In this document: piece after piece, positions 61,760-64,000 of the stretch
Numbering within the stretch: the stretch's first letter is position 1
How the letters are laid out: every line of letters starts with the position of its first letter
Source of the DNA: Anopheles merus
Lineage: Eukaryota > Arthropoda > Insecta > Diptera > Culicidae
DNA: 64,000 nt
Direction of reading: 5' to 3'
Assembly: GCF_017562075.2 (NCBI RefSeq)
Contig: NC_054084.1
Location: 38,441,499 to 38,505,498, forward strand
The notes under the pieces: generated by a model
The model's database searches: none
Told to the model about the DNA's origin: nothing
What the model saw: the letters and a program-made list of their open reading frames with translations, nothing else
Position numbers and translations under genes: made by a program

Positions 61760-64000
61760 TTCAAATGTACTTTTTTGTAAAGAGATAATCCTGTGGTCTA
61801 CTTCAAATTGTGAAAACCATTAAGCGATAGTTATTTTTCAGCATGACAAAGATACAATGGTGGTAATGACAGCAAACGTTAATTTATGTTAGCTTAACTT
61901 GTATGTGGAATGAGATAAAACTATAATTACAACAACTTAACACTCATTATCAAGTTGGGTGCTGTTGATGAGCTTAATGATGATGGGTATTTACATTTGT
62001 GATTATTTGTTGTAACCATTTGAAAACCATTTGAGCACCATTAACGATACAATGCAATTCGTCGCCGACAAGGAAGCACCGAATGTGCGGGTGCCAACCA
62101 ACGTCCCGATATTTGGGATCGTTATCACCCAGAGCTTCACCCACAGGAAACTCATTTATGTTGCACATCTTGCTGAAAACAACACGATTTGTTAAAAATA
62201 TTCCGGAAAAAATTAGAATGTCCAGTTTTTACTGATTGTATAACTATAATCACAATAAGAACATGGCTGTTTTGTGGACCCATAATGGCACTATGGTAAA
62301 AATCACTAAAAAATGATAAAATATGGTCGAATGCAATGAATTTCAGCGAATGAATAACATATCATAAAAGGTATGTAAAAAAATAATAATTAAACATATC
62401 TTAAAATGAATGTATGATAAAAAAATTATAAAATAATAATTGCGTTGTTATGCTTACAGCCTTAACAAAGATATGAGTTTCATCACGAAATCTTAAGGTT
62501 TTGGGAAAAAATTGACACATTTAACAAAATATTGAATTTTTCTGCCACTATAACTAACAGAATGGTCCCTTTTTACGTTTAAACCCTTTTTAAAAGACTA
62601 GAGAGCATTTCACACTCACATGAATAACTTAATAAATTTTAAAATATTCTATGAAGCGCATTTTAGTGCAATACCACCACTATTGGTACTTCCACCACTT
62701 TATGCATGTTAACCTTACATGAACTGTTTCCTGTGCATACGCGCTCAGTTTTCTAAATGCAATGCAATACATTATTTGAACAAAGTCGAACAAACTATCC
62801 TCTCATGGCCCTATCACGAATGGTTGCAGTGCTTCGAAAGTGCTATCAAGCGTGTTACTTTGTTTATAGGGCTTAAAAATGGATTGAAAAATGAGTACCG
62901 AATAATGATGGTAAATCAATTGAGTGTATTTTACGGGTGAGGTGGGATCTTAATTGTTTGCATGGAGCGAGGGTGCAGCAAAGGATTATTGATTTAGTTG
63001 CTGTTTATAAATTGACTGCGAACGTTTTTAGGAGTTTTTTTTCTCGAGTCATTGATTATCCACTGCAAACAAGTCTAACATGAAGGGCGCTAAATAATGA
63101 ATTAAGATAACGGACCAGGCGCTTCTATAGTTGTCATATATAACTAGCAGAGTAAATAGACCATTATAATATTTGCTTCTGGAAAATGAGGAAATTCAAA
63201 GAGAAAATTTGTATTGACAGGATGTAGGAAATTTACGAATGATTGGATAATGGTAGATTGAAACCAAATTTTTAAGTTTTGCATGGTATTTTTAACACTT
63301 TTTATCTGTAAAACCTGTTACTTTTTCGGATTTTCGCCATTAAATGGTAAGATGAGAACAGTTTTGTTCGTAATGTATATGTCGTCCAGAGCAAAAAAAA
63401 GTTTTTCTCTAACCAGCTTAACATCACAAGCAAACAATTCAATTCTGTAAAATACATTTCATCAATGACTACGAAAAATCAAACAATTGATTGGTGTACT
63501 GTAGCACTATGTTGCTTGATGTAGGTTCGTCAAATCTATCTGATAATGTTGTCAAATCTATAATGGTAATCTTTGAAAAGCATTATGTCTAGCATTACCT
63601 GCATAGAATTTTATGTGATATTTTTACCCCTTTGGTCGATTTTCCCAATGCTAGGCATTATCGCTTATGCAGAAGATTATATTGCACCATCAAAAGAAAT
63701 CGTTAGGATAAAAAATAATTGGGATTCCACGGAACGACTAATTGATCACATATTTCATCCTCCCGCTTCTCCACCAATGGTAGCTGGTGAAAACTCAAGC
63801 ACGTTATTTTAATGGACCAAACATTATATATAGTGAGTAAAAGGGCAGGTATAAGAGCAAGACAAACAAATTTACAGTGCCCATAGGCAGGTCAAACTTT
63901 ATAATGCCCATGCTGTTGTTGGGGTGAATTATAAGCTGAATAATTCCAGCTTGTAGGACAAGGATCGTTTTCAGCACATGATTCGTGGCTCAATGAGAAA
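61760..64000. other. non-coding stretch, nothing firmly recognised
   Basis: AT-rich. A minus frame at 61974-62168 looks somewhat protein-like (KYRDVGWHPHIRCFLVG) but has no recognised family or splice context. Frames at 62719-62940 and 63573-63812 lack motifs. No filamin-type domain of the TRIM45-like gene was found. Confidence 0.45.

Noticed and set aside
61974..62168. Minus frame with KYRDVGWHPHIRCFLVG
   Set aside because: Protein-like by eye, but no splice sites, homologue or neighbour supports it.
1..64000. CRISPR arrays, operons, riboswitches, rRNA
   Set aside because: None seen; the sequence is eukaryotic in character, and the only regular arrays are simple repeats.

Overview
The window looks like nuclear DNA from an insect, most likely an Anopheles-type mosquito. 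It is AT-rich and mostly non-coding, has microsatellites and intron-sized gaps, and carries an arthropod set of transposable elements: a Ty3/gypsy LTR element, BEL/Pao, Jockey and RTE fragments, MITEs, and a tRNA-headed SINE resembling the SINEX family of Anopheles. The organism call rests on recalled repeat and protein families, not on a search.

Layout. 1-15 kb is almost empty: microsatellites, a short duplication and two possible single exons (8.6 kb on +, 13.1-13.3 kb on -). At 15.0 kb there is a 257-bp MITE with perfect 14-bp inverted ends beside TTAA. At 20.77-22.13 kb a 1.37-kb inverted-repeat element encloses an internally deleted BEL/Pao pol fragment on -; just beyond it is a possible exon. 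A possible exon with a good donor lies at 25.2-25.4 kb. 25.4-35.5 kb is non-coding apart from a hexanucleotide array and a possible inverted-repeat element at 32.8-33.3 kb.

35.57-40.35 kb is the clearest object: a complete-ended Ty3/gypsy element, probably mag clade, with two 128-bp LTRs, 5-bp target duplication AGCCT and a primer site matching tRNA-Ser(GCU). Its gag is split by a 976-bp inverted-repeat insertion. Its pol carries frameshifts, a stop and a deletion across the integrase catalytic core. 42-43.25 kb is a decayed Jockey-clade reverse transcriptase on -. 45.34-45.68 kb is a 5'-truncated RTE-type 3' end on -. 47.6-47.9 kb is a degenerate tandem repeat.

56.2-61.7 kb holds exons of a host gene on +: a RING/B-box protein closest to TRIM45 from memory. 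Zinc ligands are replaced by Tyr in all three zinc modules, and frame breaks follow B-box 2, so it looks like a decaying paralogue. Three same-orientation SINE copies sit in its introns or flanks, two of them with target-site duplications.

No operon-like organisation, CRISPR array or functional tRNA/rRNA gene was seen. The most interesting structures are the nested or chimeric elements (gag-splitting insertion, BEL fragment inside an inverted-repeat element) and the decaying TRIM45-like gene.
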